Origin: Stromatinia cepivora
Lineage: Eukaryota; Ascomycota; Leotiomycetes; Helotiales; Sclerotiniaceae
Assembly (NCBI GenBank): GCA_014898415.1
Contig: RCTD01000036.1
Span: 1-64,000 of the forward strand
DNA length: 64,000 nt
Direction of reading: 5' to 3'
Both the position numbers and the translations under genes were made by a program. Shown one piece after another: positions 61,713 through 64,000 of this stretch. Numbering within the stretch: position 1 is the first letter of the stretch; each line of letters begins with the position of its first letter. The notes beneath the pieces are model-generated. The model ran no database searches. It saw only the letters and a list, made by a program, of their open reading frames with translations, and had not been told where the DNA came from.

Positions 61713-64000
61713 CTATTTCCTTGTCCTCCTCGAACGAAAATAATCATAACCCATCGGATCATGATCAACACTCCCCCTTCCATCCAAATCCTCCTGCGGT
61801 AAATTACCATAACCCTGAGGTCCACCACCCAAGAAACCCGGCGCACGTTCCTGCACTCCTGGCACAGCACTCGCAGGCATATCTTGCGCAGCATGTACCA
61901 AGCTCATCGTTTCTCCCGAACTATCTTTCCTGTCTCCGTAATATCTCATGCCCATGCCCATTCCTCCACTCATTCCTATATCTCCTTTCACACTATCTGG
62001 CGTCCCCAGTCCAGGACTTGACATGAAATTTGGTAACGTCGGTGTTCCCATTCCACCTGAATGAACCGGTGTACCCGGCCTTGAATCTGGACCCCACCGC
62101 GAGCTACCAGGCGTATCCGTCCTGATAATATCTTCCGCTCTTCCAAAAATTCCACCTGAACCTCCGTGTTCCTCCGCAAATTCCGCTCTTCCTTTATAAT
62201 ACGAGAAATCTAAACGATTTTCCGGTACCATTTCAAAGCCAGGTACACCACCCTTTGCAGAACGGCCTGGTTGTCCAACACGCATAGGATCCATGGCAAA
62301 CGTATCTGAATATCCTGAAACCGACATATTATCCCCAGAACCTGGATTGTTAGAATCTGTAAGACGGCCACCATAGACAGATGCTAGAATATTTTGAGCT
62401 CGGGCATGAACCATAGGTGTGATGAGTGGTTTGTACAATGCTGGATGACCGAAGCGAGAAGCGAGACGATCGCCTCTACTACCAGATATTTTGGAACGAG
62501 AAGCTTCTGGATCTTTGAGCATATTGCGTACGCTGTAATAGTGAATTTTATCGTCGAAAGTACGCGCGCAGTACCATTTAAAACCGACCATCAAGAATGG
62601 AAGTGGGATTACAGCGTAAGCTTCCATGTGTGAACCATCTCCATGAACCCAAGTGGCGAGAAAGACGACAAGGTTGGCCAGGATTGCAGCAAAAACTATT
62701 CGATTAAAGAGCATACGCCAGAACATACCACCAGATTCTGTCTTGGTAATGAAAATGTAGAGTAAGAGGTATTTCTTCAAGAAAACATCCAGAGAGAAAT
62801 ACATGGCAGCTGCCGGAATGACCAGAGGTTGAATACAACCAAAGCACAAAGTAACCGTGCTATAAAACAAGAAATAGTTATAATAACTTGCATAATCGAA
62901 TGCAGGTGGTGCAGTAAGCTCAATCATCTCACGAGGCGTTGGACTTGAGAACTTTCTTGCGCAAAAACTCCATACCAAAGTCCAGATTTGAGCCAAATCG
63001 ACAGCTGCTCCCAAATTTCGTTGAAGTAACCAAGTGACCCAGAAAGGTGAGATGTCACAAAGTGAAATGAAGACCAATAATCCTAAATCAGTATCGTAAA
63101 TAGCTTTCCAAGTTGTAGTTCCATCATTGGTTTTGTTGATGACCGTGGAAACGAAAGTCCATACAGTACTGAAAATCGAAAATACAATTAAATAGTTGAA
63201 TACGAAGAAAGTGTATAACTTTCCAGTAACATGTCGTTCTCTGGCAGTTTTCGTACGATCTCCGGCTTTAACTAACATTCGACGGAAAATGATTGGAAGC
63301 ACTAGATAGACCAATGAAGTAATAGCTGGTGAAGCAACACCTTGAATAATAGACCACCAAACAGTGTGTTGCGCCAATGAAGTTTGGAATGCAGGCCAAA
63401 CACTACCCAAATTCGGTAAACTGACCAAGAAAATGGAAATCAAAGCATTTGGTGCCATCCATACGATAGTGAGTAGAGTAACCCAAATGTTGTTCATAAT
63501 TCTCCGCGTCCTTCTAGTCTGCCTGTTCAAGGGCATATTTTTCCAAATAATATCGTTGGGTCGAGGAGCAAGCACAATCGTAGTTCCTTTGGGATGCTTT
63601 TTACGTGCTGCGAACGCAATACCGTGTGCTTCATCGATAGCTTCGTAACTAGCAAATCCATATGGTAAAGGATTTCGATTATCCACGGATAAACGTACTT
63701 CTTTGACCTCCATTTCCAATTCCTTTATACGAGCAGTAAGATATTCAATAGCATCGAGCTTTTGGCCTCGGACATAGGATCCAAAATTGGGATCATCTTT
63801 ATGAGGAGTACATTCTGGTCGTTTGGCAGGTAAATTCGCAGGATCCCTGAGATATCTAGCCAAATACCCTTCCAAATCACGAACCGTTTGATTATGTTGT
63901 TCGATAAGTTCCGGAAGTTCTTTCACATTTCTCGCGATCACTGTTCTAGAGAATGAAGATTGCGGCGCAACCACATCAATCACCCTGCCAATACCCTCGT
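61713..64000 (-). CDS. CSC1/OSCA-type (DUF221, RSN1_7TM) calcium-permeable channel family protein, N-terminus outside window
   Basis: An uninterrupted minus-strand frame of more than 756 codons is open through the window edge at 64000, so the N-terminal membrane helices and the start are missing. Visible in order are the cytosolic domain ('VVAPQSSFSRTVIARNVKEL' to about residue 165), then about eight hydrophobic segments (about 165-480) typical of RSN1_7TM with a conserved 'GCIQPLVIPAAAMYF' block. A long Gly/Ser/Pro/Met-rich, probably disordered, cytosolic tail follows. Family members are osmosensing cation channels or lipid scramblase-like proteins of the plasma membrane or ER. The fungal PHM7 branch is the closest match I recognise. 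Base composition is balanced, with no introns or breaks in the visible part. Confidence 0.9.
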   Translation of the reverse strand, partial: EGIGRVIDVVAPQSSFSRTVIARNVKELPELIEQHNQTVRDLEGYLARYLRDPANLPAKRPECTPHKDDPNFGSYVRGQKLDAIEYLTARIKELEMEVKEVRLSVDNRNPLPYGFASYEAIDEAHGIAFAARKKHPKGTTIVLAPRPNDIIWKNMPLNRQTRRTRRIMNNIWVTLLTIVWMAPNALISIFLVSLPNLGSVWPAFQTSLAQHTVWWSIIQGVASPAITSLVYLVLPIIFRRMLVKAGDRTKTARERHVTGKLYTFFVFNYLIVFSIFSTVWTFVSTVINKTNDGTTTWKAIYDTDLGLLVFISLCDISPFWVTWLLQRNLGAAVDLAQIWTLVWSFCARKFSSPTPREMIELTAPPAFDYASYYNYFLFYSTVTLCFGCIQPLVIPAAAMYFSLDVFLKKYLLLYIFITKTESGGMFWRMLFNRIVFAAILANLVVFLATWVHGDGSHMEAYAVIPLPFLMVGFKWYCARTFDDKIHYYSVRNMLKDPEASRSKISGSRGDRLASRFGHPALYKPLITPMVHARAQNILASVYGGRLTDSNNPGSGDNMSVSGYSDTFAMDPMRVGQPGRSAKGGVPGFEMVPENRLDFSYYKGRAEFAEEHGGSGGIFGRAEDIIRTDTPGSSRWGPDSRPGTPVHSGGMGTPTLPNFMSSPGLGTPDSVKGDIGMSGGMGMGMRYYGDRKDSSGETMSLVHAAQDMPASAVPGVQERAPGFLGGGPQGYGNLPQEDLDGRGSVDHDPMGYDYFRSRRTRK

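Overview
This window is eukaryotic and almost certainly from a filamentous ascomycete. Three gene islands have near-balanced base composition, short spliceosomal introns (about 45-170 bp) and fungal protein families: a LysM/CBM18 protein, a subgroup-C 'killer-toxin-like' GH18 chitinase, and a CSC1/PHM7-type membrane protein. They sit in extremely AT-rich DNA made of dead LTR retrotransposons. Copies of these elements differ almost only by C-T and G-A transitions, the mark of repeat-induced point mutation (RIP). The species cannot be named from the sequence alone.

Layout. 1-1992 is the 3' end of a Ty1/copia element. 2030-2668 holds an inverted LTR copy and a (TTA)n tract. 2791-7787 is a Ty3/gypsy element on the minus strand. 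8082-8520 is a MITE. 8840-22423 is the first gene island: a three-exon fungal gene of unknown function (+), a ten- or eleven-exon LysM/CBM18 gene (-), a 1.8-kb AT block, a promoter MITE and a 13-exon GH18 chitinase (+). 22660-23635 is a long octamer microsatellite. 23795-60782 is a nested transposon cluster. 61713-64000 is the second gene island, a CSC1/OSCA-type channel gene (-) that runs off the window.

The transposon cluster can be read as an insertion history, because most elements keep exact LTR lengths and 5-bp target-site duplications (TSDs). A gypsy element (A) is split between RNase H (ends 35328) and integrase (resumes 43549) by an 8,220-bp copia element (TSD CAATT). Left of that lies a short gag-only element X (25515-34387, TSD ATAAA). 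X carries a minus-strand copia element (26199-31693, TSD AATTA) and, 9 bp into its 3' LTR, a second gag-only element XS (32640-34221, TSD ATATA). Further right, a 9.9-kb minus-strand gypsy element C (45456-55369, TSD CTTCT) holds a 2.35-kb non-autonomous element D (50294-52644, TSD ATAGT).

How the genes fit together. The divergent LysM/CBM18 and GH18 genes form a known fungal pairing. Both products bind chitin, and the chitinase carries a long C-terminal extension with several dibasic (Kex2-like) sites, as in killer-toxin-type precursors. The conserved gene at 8840 lies tail-to-tail with the LysM gene. Their isolation in RIP-affected DNA is typical of accessory, fast-evolving fungal loci. All exon models are manual; the ones given keep reading phase across every junction.
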